From Symsagittifera roscoffensis (taxonomy: Eukaryota > Xenacoelomorpha > Acoela > Convolutidae), in assembly GCF_963678635.1 (NCBI RefSeq), contig NC_087063.1:82257574-82321573 (forward strand): 64,000 nt of DNA, read 5' to 3'. A model generated the notes under the pieces. That model was not told the DNA's origin, made no database searches, and saw only the letters and a list, made by a program, of their open reading frames with translations. The position numbers and the translations under genes are program-made. Positions 1 through 13,253 of the stretch are shown here, one piece after another (position 1 is the stretch's first letter; every line of letters starts with the position of its first letter).

Positions 1-2995
1 TGTCATTTTCCGAACCAAAATTAAATTTTTAAACCCTTGAAACCAAAATCCGATAGCTTCAAGAAGGCTGCCTCAAATCTGTTCTGAGTCAGACGTTGAT
101 TTTAAATTTTTTAAAATTGTTTAAAATCATTTTAAAAAATACAAACGTAAGGAAATAGAAAGTCACGTTTGCGCTATTTTTTCGACTATAGTGTGCACCA
201 ATAGAAATCAGTTAACACAAGTTTGGTTCTTCAATCTCTTAATAGCGTACTTTCCAGGACCAGTTTAAACAAAATTTAATTGTTGTTCAAAATCCTCCTT
301 GAGATTAAAAAATTTGCAAATATGCACTCGTGGACAAAATTAGGCGCAAAACTTAAATTCTAATCTCTAAAATGCTTGTTTTCAATATCCATTTAAAACA
401 ACTTTTAGCTCGCATTTCTGGAAAGTTTTAATTTACACCAAGTGCAAATCATGAAAGCTGTCCACTATGAAATATTGGTAGTTTCATACGGTAGCTGTGA
501 TCATTTGCTCTGGGTCTTTTTAAAATTTTAACTGAAAGTCTAACAAAATCTTGTTCAAACTGGACTTTGAAAACATGCATTTTAGAGAAAAAAAAAGGAA
601 TTGGGGACAAACACGCTGAATTTTTTCAACTAGTGTTTACAACCAAAAACTAAAAAATCGGTTGGAGTTTTGACCAGCAAAGTGAAATAGGTACGTGATT
701 TTTGCGATGATTTTTTTAAAGAACAATGATGCAATTTAGTTTAGGGTATAAAAATGATTCATATAACCTCGATTTTTGTTCCGACTTTCGATACAAAAGT
801 AACGGAATATTTGTGCTCGGGTGGGTTTTTTTTTCTTCAGACAAGTTTCGACTTTTTAACTAGCAATTTTTGACGGAATTTTTAAATATCATTCGAAAGC
901 TATTGTTGTCCTGAGCTTAAATTTGAAGAGATATTTCACCTGTGATTATTTATCGTAAAGTTACGGGGGTTTAAAAATTGCCATTTTGGCCAATTTGAGA
1001 CAATTAACGCGCGATATATTTTGCGCTATTAACGCGTAAGCGGAGAGTTAATCTATCTTAGAAATCGCTCAAAATTGCTTAAAAGAAGCCTATTTGCCAT
1101 AATTGGTTTGTTACAAGGAGCGAAATCTATCCTTTTGTACTTTATATGGCGTGTGGGGGGATAATTTTTATAAACAAAATTTCAAATTTTAGAAATTTTT
1201 TTTTTCATTTTGTTTTATTTCATTGAATTAAAAGGGAGTCGGAACATTCAGGGCCTCGCCCTGATACGAACAGTCTTGTTTTTATTAATGTATAAATTTA
1301 ACGAGCCTCGGTATTTTTAAAAATCTATTAATGTGACGGTCAAAAATGCTGACAGGATGCTAGTTAAAATATACACTGGGAAGATATATATAAAATATAC
1401 ACGGGGGTGGGAAGAGCCAATTTTTTAACTAAAGCGCACTTTCCAACTTTTTTTGGGTCTGGAAAAGCTACTTTCATCTTTTGTAAGAAATTTTTCCAAT
1501 GGTGTGTAAAAAAATAGAAACAACCGATTTAGAGAACGTTGTCACCTTGTGCAACGCAAATTCTTGTTTAAAATGTTTCACGTCGCAGGCCGCTGATTCA
1601 AAAATTATTCACTTCTACAGAAAACAATTGCAAATGGTGAAAATTGGCGTTTTCTGACCCGAAATAAATGATTGATAAAAGCTTTAAATCAAAATTTGAG
1701 GTTTTTAAATAGCGTAATTTGATCAGTTTCCATAGGCAGATATAGATTTTTTGGTAAAACTCTAATTAAATATTGTCATAAATTGTTCAAAAATTAGGCA
1801 CTTTAGAGAGTAGAAAAGTGAACTTGCATTTAATTTTGCCCACTTGTGTAAGTCTTTTCACTAATATGACCCTGTAAAAATCTTTTTCTATTTCATTAAA
1901 TCAGAATTGTTGAATTTCGTTCAGCCAATAATGTAAGAAAATAAATTATATCGCTGCTATATATCGAGTAAACAAAAAGACATTGCCTATTGATATTGCC
2001 GGTTGAAGTTACCACCAATTATGTTGTTAACACTAAAATTTTTCTTGCTAAGCTAATTGATTTTTAAAAGAATCAGTTTTTGCTTAAAACCCTTGCCATC
2101 AAAAATTTGAATTTTTCAGGGTTTTAAGGATTTGCTTGCTTATGACTAATTGCTTAAAAACGAAAGTAGATTTGAAGCGTATTTGTATCATACAAACATT
2201 TCAAGCAAATACGAGCATCTGCTAGTTTTGAACTTTTGACCATTATTAAAATAGAGTGTGATTATTGAGCACTTATAAGACCCAATCCATTCCCACTAGC
2301 TCTGAATACTTGTAAAATTAAGTTGAATTTTTCTTCGAAATTCCTTATTGATAACACGTCACTTTGAGTGTTATGCAGTCGTTCAAAACCCACATTTATC
2401 TTTTGTCAAATACTGCAGCGACTCTCACCAGGAAAATTCAAGGCTCAAACAAAACGGAATATTGGGGTTATAAGTGCGAAAAGGAAACTCAACTAAATAC
2501 TAAAATATTTGAAAAAAAAGTACCGCTTCAAAAACTTTAAAACATGGCAGAAAGTTTCAAGTGAATACAAAAATAATTTTTAACTTATATGTTTGTTTGG
2601 CCCAAAGAAGATACCTGGTTCTTTTCAACGAAGTTCTTAGGAAAATGCAGAAAAGTTTTTAAAACTACAATCTCATTTTCTACAACTTTAGTTATAACCT
2701 TTGTTGGAGTCTTTGCAAAAAATGGTCTTAAGCATCTCTTGCAAAATTAACTAAAACATTTCAGTTTTCACTGGTGTATTCTGGCTCAAAATTGTACGCG
2801 TTTTGATGCTCGAATGTAAGGATCTCAAGGTTTGTAAGATTTCAAGTTTTTGCTGTTTCAATCAAGCGAGGTAAGCCAGTTGTTAAAACGTTTTCTTTTC
2901 ACACAGAGAATGAAAAGATTTTATGATCCCAAGATTTTATGGAACATTTTTGGAATTTCAGAAAAAAAATGGTTGCTTTACTTTTTTCTCTAGTA
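1..2995. other. AT-rich non-coding sequence
   Basis: No coding frame, RNA gene or clear repeat boundary is visible. One motif near 1237-1282 (GGAACATTCAGGGCCT followed by CAGTCTTGTTTT) recurs in diverged form near 26027-26070, so at least part of this stretch is dispersed repeat. Confidence 0.5.
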
Positions 2996-3704
2996 CAGTG
3001 CTGATTTAAATTAACCGGACAAAACGCGTTAAACTTAAAATTTAAAACGCATTTTGCTCAAATTGGGTTGAGTTTAGGTGAAAACTTATGAAGAGAAAAC
3101 TTGTTTAAAATTTTAGCAGAATTAATATGGTGTAACTTGTTTTGCGAAAATTTTACCCCAAAATTGGGTCATTTTGGCTTTTCTTAGTTAATCAAAAATT
3201 ACGCCAAAAATACCCAATCTATCATAGACATGAGTATATCAAAGTGAGCCCCTTACGTAGCCCAAAAACATTCAGAAGGTTATATTCTCCAAAAAAATTT
3301 GCAAACCGTTTAAAAATTGTTTTCAAATAAACAGTTGGTATTTTATATTGTAAGAACGACCTTATTTCTCTATCAAACAAAAATGAATTAACTTACAAAA
3401 TGTTGTGGAGAATATAACCTGCTTAGTGTTTGTTGGGCTACGTAAGGGGCTCACTTTGATATAATTATGTCTGTGATAGATTGGGTATTTTTGGCGTAAT
3501 TTTTGATTAACTAAGAAAAGCCAAAATGACCCAATTTTGGGGTAAAATTTTTGGCCCGAATTTCGCAAAACAAATTACACCATATTATTTCTGCTATAAT
3601 TTTAAGCAAGTGTTGTCTTCATAAAATTTCACCTAAACTCAACCCAATTTGAGAAAAAGTTTCAAGTTTAACGTGTTTTGTCCGGTTAATTTAAATCATC
3701 ACTG
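2996..3704. mobile_element. Foldback DNA transposon (MITE), Tc1/mariner-like ends
   Basis: Two inverted arms (about 2996-3325 and 3400-3704) are near-complementary over roughly 300 bp around a short centre. The ends read CAGTG and CACTG, each flanked by TA (2994-2995 and 3705-3706), the target and duplication of Tc1/mariner-type elements. The two short open frames in the arms (3142-3330 plus; 3362-3568 minus) encode nearly the same peptide only because the arms are inverted copies. I therefore do not call them genes. Confidence 0.8.
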
Positions 3705-3706
3705 TA

Positions 3707-5945
3707 TAATTTGAAAATATATTTTCATTCTTTTCAACAAAAAGTTACAGACCCATAATAAAACCGACGTTAAAAATCGGAGCTAAAAAATTGTTCCATT
3801 TTTCAATTAGGACTAAATAAATGAAAAAAACTTAATTTTTTAAAACTTACACTTAAGTACTTTTTGGAGATATAACGCGAGCAAAACCATGAATTCAGTC
3901 GGCCAAAATACCGTGGAGGAGACGAAATTTATTTTTAATTGATCACAATTAAATCAATTACGTGAACTTGCTAGAATTGGTTGGCTTTCTCAATTACTAA
4001 TGCGAGATTAGATAGTTGGGTCAAAAAATTTTTTTTTGAAAAACAAAAGCTACTATTCTTAACTCCGATGAAGGTAAAAAGTAATCAGACACAAACTGTT
4101 TTGTCAGCTCTTGGAGTTATATACTTTTTTCAAACTTTTATTGGTGGTATCTTTTTTCAATGACCAATGTCGTTTCTCTCACCCGTTCGCAGTTGTTATG
4201 ATTTTTGATAGTAACGTTAAGTTTTGCAAATGACGACCTACCAAGCATATAAAAAAGTAAACAAACCTGGACAAAATAACAAAATTGTTATCCAAAAGTT
4301 TTTATTGATGTTTTTCCTCGGCAATCGAAATAATAAACCTGGCCCCATGAAAACAATTTTGCGAACCAAAAATACCAGTTGATATTTTTTTTCATCGGCA
4401 ATCGGAATAGCGATGTCTTCCAACTTCAATTTGTTCTTCTGGATGATGTGAGAAATTGTGTTTGAAGGAAAACTTGATATTGAGAAAAATATTTTTGATA
4501 ATCTGTGAAGAAAGTTTGGAAAGGAATTTCAGCAAGTTTTTTTGCATCAGAAAGTCAATTCACGGAAATAAACACCGTATTTTAACTTTCAGCTCAAATT
4601 TTCCACTTTTTGACAAAACTGAGTTTGATATAGCAGAGAAATTTTCTGTAGAATTCAGTAAAGTTAAACTTAGTGTTCAAATTGGCACCATGCGCTCATG
4701 GATCATTATTGATAATATTGTCGTTTTGTAGTCAGTATCGTTAAAATTCCAAGAGAAAATTAATTTTACTACATTAAAAATGGATTATACCCATAATATT
4801 TTTTATCTATCATATTCGAGTATAATCAATTATAATGATTTTTTGGAGAGGAAACTTTTTTATTTGTCTCATCAGCTGTTAAGTTCAGTTGCTTCGTTGT
4901 GCATTTCAGTTTTTTCTACACTTTTTCAGTTCATGGCAGTTTAACGTTTTAATTAATTTATTCAACCACAATCGCCCTTGGCCAACCAATGCACAAGCAT
5001 ATAGAGGCATAGAATAGAATTTTCTGCACATTCCTGCAAAATATTTGCAGCAAAATTTAGAAAACAGATTGCAGTCAATTATAATAGATTATGATTATTT
5101 TTTTCAGTTTTTGAAAAAATTCGGTTATAATGAATCATGTCGACGAAAAAATATAATTTTATTGCCAAAAATTATGGTTCAAAATCCCCTAAAATGAATT
5201 ATAATAGTTTGTTTTTCCTCTCAAAAAAATGGATTTTGATCAATTTTGAGGTCGGAAATTTACATCCGTATTGGATTATCAGGGATTATTTTTCCTCGGA
5301 AATCAATTATAATCAATCAAATTCCATGAGAGCTCGGTATGGGTTGTTTTTTGCGGTTTTCATATCCCAAATTCACAATCAACAAAAAGAGTCGCCAAAT
5401 TTGTAAAATGTCGACTCAAAATTATTTAATAAAACAGAGGGATCAGGTAATTAGACAAAAGGCAAGTTAGACAATATTAATGGAACGGAGCTTAGACAAC
5501 TCCTGAAAGAACATTTAGGAGGATTCAGACAAATTGGTGGGAAAAAGATGTTTACAGACTATTTATAACTTTTGGTTTGAGCAGGTGTAAGTGCAAATCA
5601 GATTATTACTTGTCAAAGTTGAATAACTTTTGCATTTTTTAGATTCAAAACTTTCTTAAAAGTGACGAATGTAGGAAATACTCTTTGTCTTTGTGATTTT
5701 TTAATGGATTTTTTTTCTCAAAAATTGTTCACGCTTAATTTTGATTTTTCGTGCATTGAGTTTCTGTTTTTTTTCAGTTCATTATACTTTTTTTGTTATA
5801 AGGATGGCAAACTCCACTATCAAACAGCAAAAGTGTAAAGGCCAAAAACAACGTGATTGACTTCTTATTTCGGAAACGGAAATTGATTATCAAATTTTCC
5901 ATCGAAAAAAAAGTTTTACCTATTAATCCAGTTGTCTCAAATTTG
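3707..5945. other. Non-coding; relic of an ATTATAATC-rich repeat at about 4780-5320
   Basis: No gene is supported. Scattered short runs of the type AATCAATTATAATGATT (near 4825, 5068, 5197 and 5299) resemble the core of the foldback element at 49577-50467, so this is probably an old copy of that family. The rest shows nothing recognisable. Confidence 0.4.
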
Positions 5946-6162
5946 GGCTCTTTTCCAGTTTCCCACCCCCTCGTAAAATTTAAAATAAAGCTTTTCAAAA
6001 ATTGTTCACATGGCATTTTGCATGGGAGAAAAGTTGTGAAAGTTTGTTCACCTGTTCAGGCTGACACGTTTTAATGCATTTTATAACATGATAAGTCATT
6101 TTGAATATATTCTCATAAGTTAAATTTCCGAAAAAATCAACGGGGGGGACTGGAAAAGAGCC
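5946..6162. mobile_element. 217-bp MITE with GGCTCTTTTCCAG ends
   Basis: It starts GGCTCTTTTCCAG and ends in the inverse CTGGAAAAGAGCC. The flanking octamers CAAATTTG and GAAATTCG match at 6 of 8 positions, consistent with a decayed 8-bp target duplication (hAT-like). A second copy of exactly the same length lies at 52640-52856 with a perfect 8-bp duplication. Confidence 0.75.
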
Positions 6163-6364
6163 GAAATTCGATAATTTTTATCAAAAAAGTGGCAACCATA
6201 AAATATGATGCAAATTCAAAAAAATTCAGGGCCATCTATTCTTGTCGAAATTCAAAAGTTGTAGACTTTCCAAAAAGTTGTCAGCTTTATCTTATGTTTG
6301 CTTGCGTTGACTTCTCTTTTCCAACTATCAATTGGCTGTGTTAATAGTTTTTCAACATTATATC

Positions 6365-6520
6365 AGATGTATTCTGGGTAGTAGTAATTTGGATAACTCA
6401 TTCGCTGGGGGGGGGGGGGGTTTACAGCAGTATGCGAAAAAAAGCAGTAGCAAAATAATCTAGATTGTGTAGAAGGCTCCAGATGGTCATTAATTGTTCT
6501 AGATTATTCCAGAATTTTCA
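6365..6520 (-). repeat. Dispersed repeat, inverted copy of 19130-19285
   Basis: The reverse complement shares GTTATCCAAATTACTACTAC, a TTTTGCTAC(T/A)GCTTTTTT block and a CTAGATTATTCCAGA-type block with 19130-19285. A 13-base G run near 6410 lies inside this copy, where the other copy has only a short C run, so the G run is probably a local expansion. Confidence 0.6.
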
Positions 6521-7943
6521 TAAACATACAACTATATAAAAAACATTGAAGTTTTAATACAAATAATTAAAAAATGCTTGCTATCTCCAAACTATCTAAC
6601 TAATGTAGCGTTTAAATTTTAAATTCTTACCTGTGGTTGTTTGATAGTCTCAACTTTGTAAAATAAAATGCATAAATTCCACTGGGCTATGTTTCATTAA
6701 TACAGAATGGCTGAATTAACTGTCTGAGAGTTTCTTATAAATAACTTTGGGCAAAGTCTGACAAAAGATAACCATCAAATTTTCCAACTTTCATTAACAT
6801 AATATGCCTCAATTAAAAAATCTCACTAGTTGACCAAAGTTGTATATGTTTCTTTTCAAATCATCAAACAAATATTCATAAATTGAATCTAAATGCTAAA
6901 ATTATTTTTTACCAGAATGATATAATTTGAACTACCTGATTTTCTTTTGTTCTAGTTAAAAAATGAAATGGTAGAAAGCTTTTCGATATTATTTTTCGAC
7001 CAAAACTATAATTTTTCAAAAAAAAAAGATCTTTATATTTTAGTTTTATAGAACTACTTATATTTTCTTTAAAAGAGATAGATGAAACTTGAGACAATGA
7101 AAAATGGCGACAATCATTTCACGCTGAAAAAAACTATGTAGTGGATATTCTTGATTGTTGATTGATTGATCAGAATATCATAATAATTCAACATAATTGA
7201 GTAAAAAATTACATTCTGATTACAACCACAATTACAGTAAAACCACAATCAGATATAAGTAATTACTCACAATACTTGTGTTTATTGCTTGAATTTTCCA
7301 AAAAAGTTTGTTTCGTATTAAATTTTTTTAAATACCAAAACCACCCACCAAAAAATTTAGATACCGCACCAAAAAAGTTTGATGTGAACAACTAAAAAAA
7401 AAATTCTTTTCAGTTTTGCTACAAAGTTTCCCGAATGAAAGTTAACGTTAAGATTGCTAAATTTTCGATAGAATTTAGATAAAAAAATTCATCGAAAATA
7501 TAAATGGTTAGTTTTATCAAAAGGTTTCAAGGAAAATAAAAAAAAAAGGTCCTCAAGAGTTTGAATTTTGCTGAGTCGCATGGCTGTTTATTGGCTCTTA
7601 ATTAGCAGCTGCTAGACTTGATTGATAATTTGATTTTGATAACAATCATCACAAAAGTACTTGTTATTTTTTCTCGCAACAATTATCCAAAGGCATGCAT
7701 GTTTGGTTGTATTGACTATTTGAAATGTGTTGTCTTGTAGCATTGGGAATTAAAACTCGTTTCCAGAAAAAAATCAACGAAAATGGTTTTTAGTTGAGGA
7801 ATCCTGTCTTTGAATTTTTTCAGGGAATATTTATTCATGTTTCAAAATTTTACCGTTTCAAAAAAATGAGATCATTGACATCGCTCTCTTTGTAACTAAC
7901 ACTTCAATAGTTTTTCTCTCCCAAGAAAACTCAATTTCAAGTC
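6521..7943. other. AT-rich non-coding sequence
   Basis: No coding, RNA or repeat structure recognised. Base composition changes sharply towards GC at about 7.94 kb, where the next element starts. Confidence 0.5.
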
Positions 7944-9180
7944 ATGGAGATGCACTAATGAGTAGCGAGGCTGCCTCGTCTAGCTCACAGTTGAAAGCTG
8001 CGATGCCTGACAAGAGACCCAGAGTGGAAGACGAAGTGTATACGAATGAAACGATGGAAGATCTCAACGAGACGAAAGACGAACTGGACCGAGTGAGAAA
8101 AACTTTGGTCAGAACTAAGGAGGATCGAGACACGTGGAAAAAAAACGTTTGAGGATTGCAACAAGAAACAAGGAGAGGAGATAGAACGCTTGAGGCAGGA
8201 ATATCAGGAGCGATCGGAACTACTAGGATTAGTAGCAATGGAAAGATTGATCATTACCCGCAGGGAGTGTTCCTCGTGGGCAGTCCCCGATGGAGCTTCT
8301 GACGACTCACGAACTAGCTTCTGAGGCCCAAGATGGACGCTTCACGATGGAGCTTCTGACGCCTCGAGATGCCAATGAAGAAAATGTCGCGTGTATTTGA
8401 CATACAGAAGAATAATCAAGATAAAAACAGTTTCACAGGAGTCCCGGAGACGAATGTGCGAGCATGTTTCAACCGATCAACTTGGAATCTAGCGATGAAC
8501 ATGCAGCAACCGCCTCTTGGAACGTCGCATTTGATATTGGGCGATAATCTAATGAGAGTTTTGCAAAACTTGAGAACCTGATGGATCACTACGGTGATGG
8601 CATTCGGAGGTGCCACAGTAGCCTAGCTGTATCGGATGGTGGAGTTCATGAACTCAGGCAGAATCGTAGACATAATGATTTTAATAGGCACAAACAACGT
8701 GTCCAGAAGCTCGGAGTCAGAAGAAGCCCAATGGGAGGCAATGCCAGTGTGCTTGTTTACCAGAGTGTGGCAAAAGTTTCAGTGCGCGGTACTGACCGTT
8801 TGCACCATACCAATGAGCACAAGAACACAGTTATCCACGGGTAGAAGGCACAATGAAAGAGTCATGGGATGGAACAACATAGTGCGTAATCTGGCGAGTC
8901 GCAAAGCTTAATGGATGATGTTGATGGACTCGGAGCATGACCTGAGAGCTCTGGATCAAGCCAGATTCACCACTGACGGTATACACTTCGACAGTAAAAA
9001 AAGGACAAGCCTGGATGAACCGTGTCTTCCAGAAACGATTAGATGAGTTAGAGGTTGAACTATTCGACACTGGAGCACTGAGAACGGAAGAAGGAACGAA
9101 CATGCCGGCCAGTTCAAATTTTGTGCCTCCTAATCTGAAGACACGCTTGGGATCAGTCCCAGCCGTGCCATTAGTGATGT
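7944..9180 (+). pseudogene. Decayed coding region: coiled coil then SGNH-hydrolase-like domain
   Basis: A start at 7958 opens a polar, charged, heptad-like stretch (about 65 codons). The frame breaks in an A8 run near 8140 and continues one frame over as more coiled coil to about 8321. From 8369 a frame runs to about 9180 with three in-frame stops (TGA 8579, TAG near 8626, TAA near 8909). Within it lie SGNH/GDSL esterase-type blocks: LGDNL near 8534 (block I; the usual S is N), AFGG (block II), ILIGTNN near 8672 (block III) and DGIHF near 8978 (block V with the Asp-x-x-His pair). This fits an SGNH fold whose nucleophile Ser is absent. No introns are evident and GC is well above the flanks. 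The fold call rests on motifs only. Confidence 0.6.
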
Positions 9181-9215
9181 AGAGCTCGAATGAGCAAGAA
9201 CAGAGGTCTGTCGTA

Positions 9216-10481
9216 TTGAATCAACTGGGTGAGGCACCAGAGAGGGGGACCATTTATCACCAACGAAGATTGGGACCGGTCAATCAAACAACGGAGACAA
9301 CCTCAGGTACCTCCAAATCTGAAACGACGGCGACGATTACGAGCAGGGAAGAGCGACGTCCCAATAGAAGTTACTTGATCTGGTCAAGACCAATACCGTC
9401 CCCCTGGCATGTTTACTTGCAAGATTTATTGAGGCTGAACCTTCAAACAGTAAGATTTGCAGCTGATGCGATGAGAATGCTGAATGGACTGTACTCGATC
9501 GTTGGAGTGGACTGGTTGGTAGCAGCAGGGATCAACTTCAGCTCTACAAAAGTATTAAGGTTTGCTGATCTTGAGGGACTGCCCTCAAACAACACCATGG
9601 GTCCTGTGAATGCCAGATCTTTGCATAGCTCTAAGAAATTGTTTTGGCCCGATGTAATAATGTTGGCGGGAACCGAACTGGATTAAATACAAACACATCA
9701 ATGGCTATTGGGGTTCAACGACAAAACAAAATGAATCTCAGGACAATCGTGTTTGCCGGCATTAATGATCACCCGCATAGTATAGGTCTCCTTAGCAGAC
9801 TCAGAGAGCCACCAACGGTGGAAGATGCGGTGTGGCCAGCAATCAAAGACATTCTGGAGTCCTTGGGCGAGATCATTGACGTGTTAAAGGAAGGCGGGTA
9901 CCAGAAAATAACGCCAAAAGCCACTGTTCGTGTTATCCCCAGGTTATGCACACCTCCCGGATGGACTAAAAAATTGTGTATGCAAATACAGCGCTACTCT
10001 CAGAAGGGAAACATGATGTGATCATACCTACTTCAAACCGCGAAGTGGAGGCGAGGAATCAGAGGAATCTGAGGAACTGCCTGCAGTATGGTCGGATATC
10101 TCAAACGCTATGAAAGAATTCAACGATCATTCGCTACACATGCCGGTGTTAGTTGAAGTATTGGGATTAAAACTGTCCAATTTCAGCATACAGCTCAAGT
10201 TGAAACCAGGAATTGAAGATGATCATCGAGTGATAGTGGGAATTTCTAATGACTTGTGGCTCAGAGGAATGGAGTTCCATGAGGAAGAGAAGCCGAAGAG
10301 GCAGAACGCCAAAGAAACGAAAGCTCACTCGGAAGCTATGGTTTTGCGAATCAAACAGGAGGCAAACAAGTGGCTGCACTTGACTCCTCGAATAGCAGCA
10401 TTGGGCATGGACGCTTTTGAGGGGGTAACGGTAATCACAAAAATCCACGCTTACCTAGTGAGAGAATTGAATTTAGCGTAA
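9216..10481 (+). pseudogene. Decayed coding region of the same GC-rich element, middle part, function unknown
   Basis: Three successive open frames (9216-9686, 9644-10021, 10110-10481) change register but keep the same composition, so they are likely one broken reading frame continuing from the SGNH-like part. The first has an Arg/Thr/Ser-rich linker and then a hydrophobic-aromatic stretch including WSRPIPSPWHVY. The second and third contain long amphipathic stretches such as VEDAVWPAIKDILESLGEI. I recognise no domain. The frame shifts and the lack of introns say relic of a mobile or virus-like coding unit rather than host gene. Confidence 0.45.
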
Positions 10482-12302
10482 AATCAAGGAGAAAAGTCCG
10501 CGGAGTTCATGGACAGAATATGCTAGATAACACTCGAGGCATTCATGACGCAGAACGTGAGAGGAGGTTGGAGAAGCTTTTGAGAGGACGGATTGCATGT
10601 TAGAAGCGTTTGGAGCATGATGGACCGCGTTCTTCTAGGCGGTATTTTTGCGCGGGATTCTCTCGCTATCTAATACAGGACATCCTCAAGGACATTACGG
10701 GATTAAGTATCGTAGTGATCCTGGGACTGTTCGTGACGTTTGAGCACAATATTTCATAAAAGGACCAGCAGTGCTGCTCACTGAAAGAATGCAAAATCTC
10801 CGACTGGATGGACTCCCGACTTTATTTGTGAAAAATTGGGAGGGTTGATAAATTTAACCCGCTACTCTGAGCAGATGATAAAAACTCCACGGACTCCTGG
10901 ATTAAAATACGGGATCTGAGACGTACTCTCATCCAATACCTCCTACAACAGAATCGCTTTGGAACCGGAAAAGACAAAAAAATAGAAAAGGAAGAGGATG
11001 TGCGACGTGATGCGTGGGATGCCCCTACTCACCAATTTAAGCCTAGCTATGAGGACAGATCCCTTAGCAGTGATCAGGGGAGTCAGCGATGCTGTGATGA
11101 CGATATACGGTCCAGAAGTGACGTTTGCGTTCCCTGACGCAAAAGTCGAAGCCTACAGGAGATTGGTTGCACATGAAACTCATTTCAGCAGTGGACGGGA
11201 GTATACTCAATCGGTGAGAAAAAATGTGCTACGTGAGTTGATTAGCGAAGATTTGCTGTTCGCGAAAACAGCAGAGCCAGATATCAAAGCTGTAAGCTTC
11301 AATGATCACTTCCTTGACCGAATGGGCAAAAAGGATAGACGGCATACCGAAATGTTCCCAAAGCTCTGGAAATTGAGACCCTACGACAGAACGAACGGCG
11401 AAATAACTAGACTTCCTTGTCTAATAGTCCCATACCAGAAGATGAGAAAAGAAACTGAAGACTGGTGCGACTACAAAAAGTTACCAGAAGAAATACCTCA
11501 ATTTCCCTTAATTCGGTGGATGCTGCTCGGAGAAGACTCCGTAGTACAGACGGAGGAGTACAGAGTACAAAGCCTTCGGAGTACAGAGCCTTCGAGACCA
11601 AGGAGGGAAGGATGGCAACGTTCTCTGAATCGATGAACCCGTGCTTCAAATGCAGAAATGCTGCCGTGCTGCAATACACGCATTTTGCATATGTGGATGA
11701 GTCGACGAGGAGCGACGCGGCCACTCCGAAAACTGGAAGAGCAACGCGGCCACTCGAAGAATAACGGGCCAAGTTGGTCCTGGCACCAACTACCATGAGA
11801 GGCAAGGCAGACTTGCAAGAAGCCGCACTGATAGTATTAAGTGAGAAAACAGAATTGGCAATAACTGGGAAGCTGCTGACTAGGACTGCTCTAGCGCCCT
11901 TCGGATGTGAGGAAATAGTGATCAAATATTGAGACAACGAACGACGGGCAAAGACCTTCAGGTTCAGGAAAAAATGGAGAGCGAGACGACGAGGAGAAAG
12001 AGGACCGTCAACCGGGCGAATCGATAGAGCATGATCCCGACCAAGCGGGAGGGGACGACGACAGAGCCTCATTAGGTGGTGCGTCTGGCCTGGACTTCAA
12101 TTTTTTGGACGATGACGAAGTAGGAACCGAAAAGTTCGCAGCGCCGACTGAACCAGCGGAAGATGAAACTTCAACGCTGGAACCTCCCTCAGCCTGTGTG
12201 AATATAACGCATAATTTGCCGGAGAGCAGCTCTCCTGGCAAGACTAAAACCACTATAATGAAATTTTTAACGGAACGGAGTCTCCAAATAGGAGCAGAAT
12301 AG
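10482..12302 (+). pseudogene. Decayed coding region of the GC-rich element, function unknown
   Basis: The best frame is 10998-11636 (212 codons) with flanking pieces in other frames from 10482 and on to about 12302. A CFKCRNA segment near 11646 has a Cys-x2-Cys pair that could be half of a zinc site. Small direct duplications (around 11560-11605 and 11715-11755) sit at frame changes and may have caused them. Downstream (12105-12302) is a strongly acidic Asp/Glu/Pro/Ser-rich stretch, a likely disordered region. I cannot assign a family. Confidence 0.4.
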
Positions 12303-12325
12303 AAGGCGTAAACCGAGTATCTTTT

Positions 12326-13171
12326 TTGAGAACCCTGCCAGAAGAAGAGTGGGAAGTTCACCACAGAGATCATAAGAACAGAAAAGGCTGTGGTATGGAC
12401 AGAGTTGCTCTCATGGAAGAAGTCTGGAAAGTAGTGCACGGGGCACAGTCCATGTTGAAAACAGGTCTCAACAGACCACTGATGCGGGAAATCCTTGACA
12501 ATTGGGATGAATATGAAGGGAGAATGAGCAAATTGTTGATTGATTTGGCCACTGATAAAAGTGAAGCTAAATATCCGATCAAGGTGACGCAACAAGAAAA
12601 CAGCGAGGAAGTTGTATACCTGTCCAGAACTCGAAAAGGAACGATGCGATCGAAAATGATGATTGACAAGATCAACGACATCAAAATGAAGTTGGGCAAC
12701 AAGGTGACGTTAAGAAAAACTGGGAAGACAAAAGTGGATTCTGAGCTTTCAGCAAAGGCTGTTAACTCAGCTAAAGGAAAACGAATCGAAGATGTTATGG
12801 ATATGCGGCAAGGCGATTACAGATTGCCTGGCACGTCCAGAACAATGGCTGATGTAGCGATGGTGCCATCGATCCTCAATGAAAGATTAAGATTAGCCAG
12901 TTATAGGACCAAGAGGAGTGACCACACTCTTACTGGAGCTACCCTAGAAATGGAAATGATCAGCCAATGTGATGAAAGTACCCATCGGGTTTTAAGACCA
13001 TCATGCATGATTCACGGAAAGGGAAGCGTCATAGGACAGCTGACCCCAGTGAAATACAACCGATTTACAGTATCGGACACCGTCTCGATAGACGAACCTG
13101 CCGGTGGATACGTGGATATGATGGAGTACAGGAAATCAGCTAGAGGACAACTGATCGCTCTAGAAAATTAA
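12326..13171 (+). pseudogene. Longest surviving frame of the GC-rich element (281 codons), function unknown
   Basis: An uninterrupted 281-codon frame, very long for random AT-rich DNA, rich in Lys, Arg, Asp and Met. It includes VTLRKTGKTKVDSELSAKAV, then a VAMVPSILNERLRLASYR-like helix and a Gly/Asp-rich C-terminal third (DEPAGGYVDMMEYR). No Walker, RT, integrase or protease motif is seen. The preceding acidic tract and the following 13254 frame suggest it is one module of a longer protein. The product may be structural, but that is a guess. Confidence 0.45.
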
Positions 13172-13253
13172 AATGGAAGAAATGATACCGAGCACGACCA
13201 TGAAGCAAAAGGCATAACGAACGTTAGTCTCCTGCAAAAAGCACGCAGAAACA

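Noticed and set aside
3142-3568. Two convergent frames with nearly the same peptide
   Set aside because: Explained by the inverted arms of the foldback transposon 2996-3704.
6400-6430. G13 run as a G-quadruplex regulatory element
   Set aside because: A single run inside a dispersed repeat; the other copy lacks it, so slippage is the simpler explanation.
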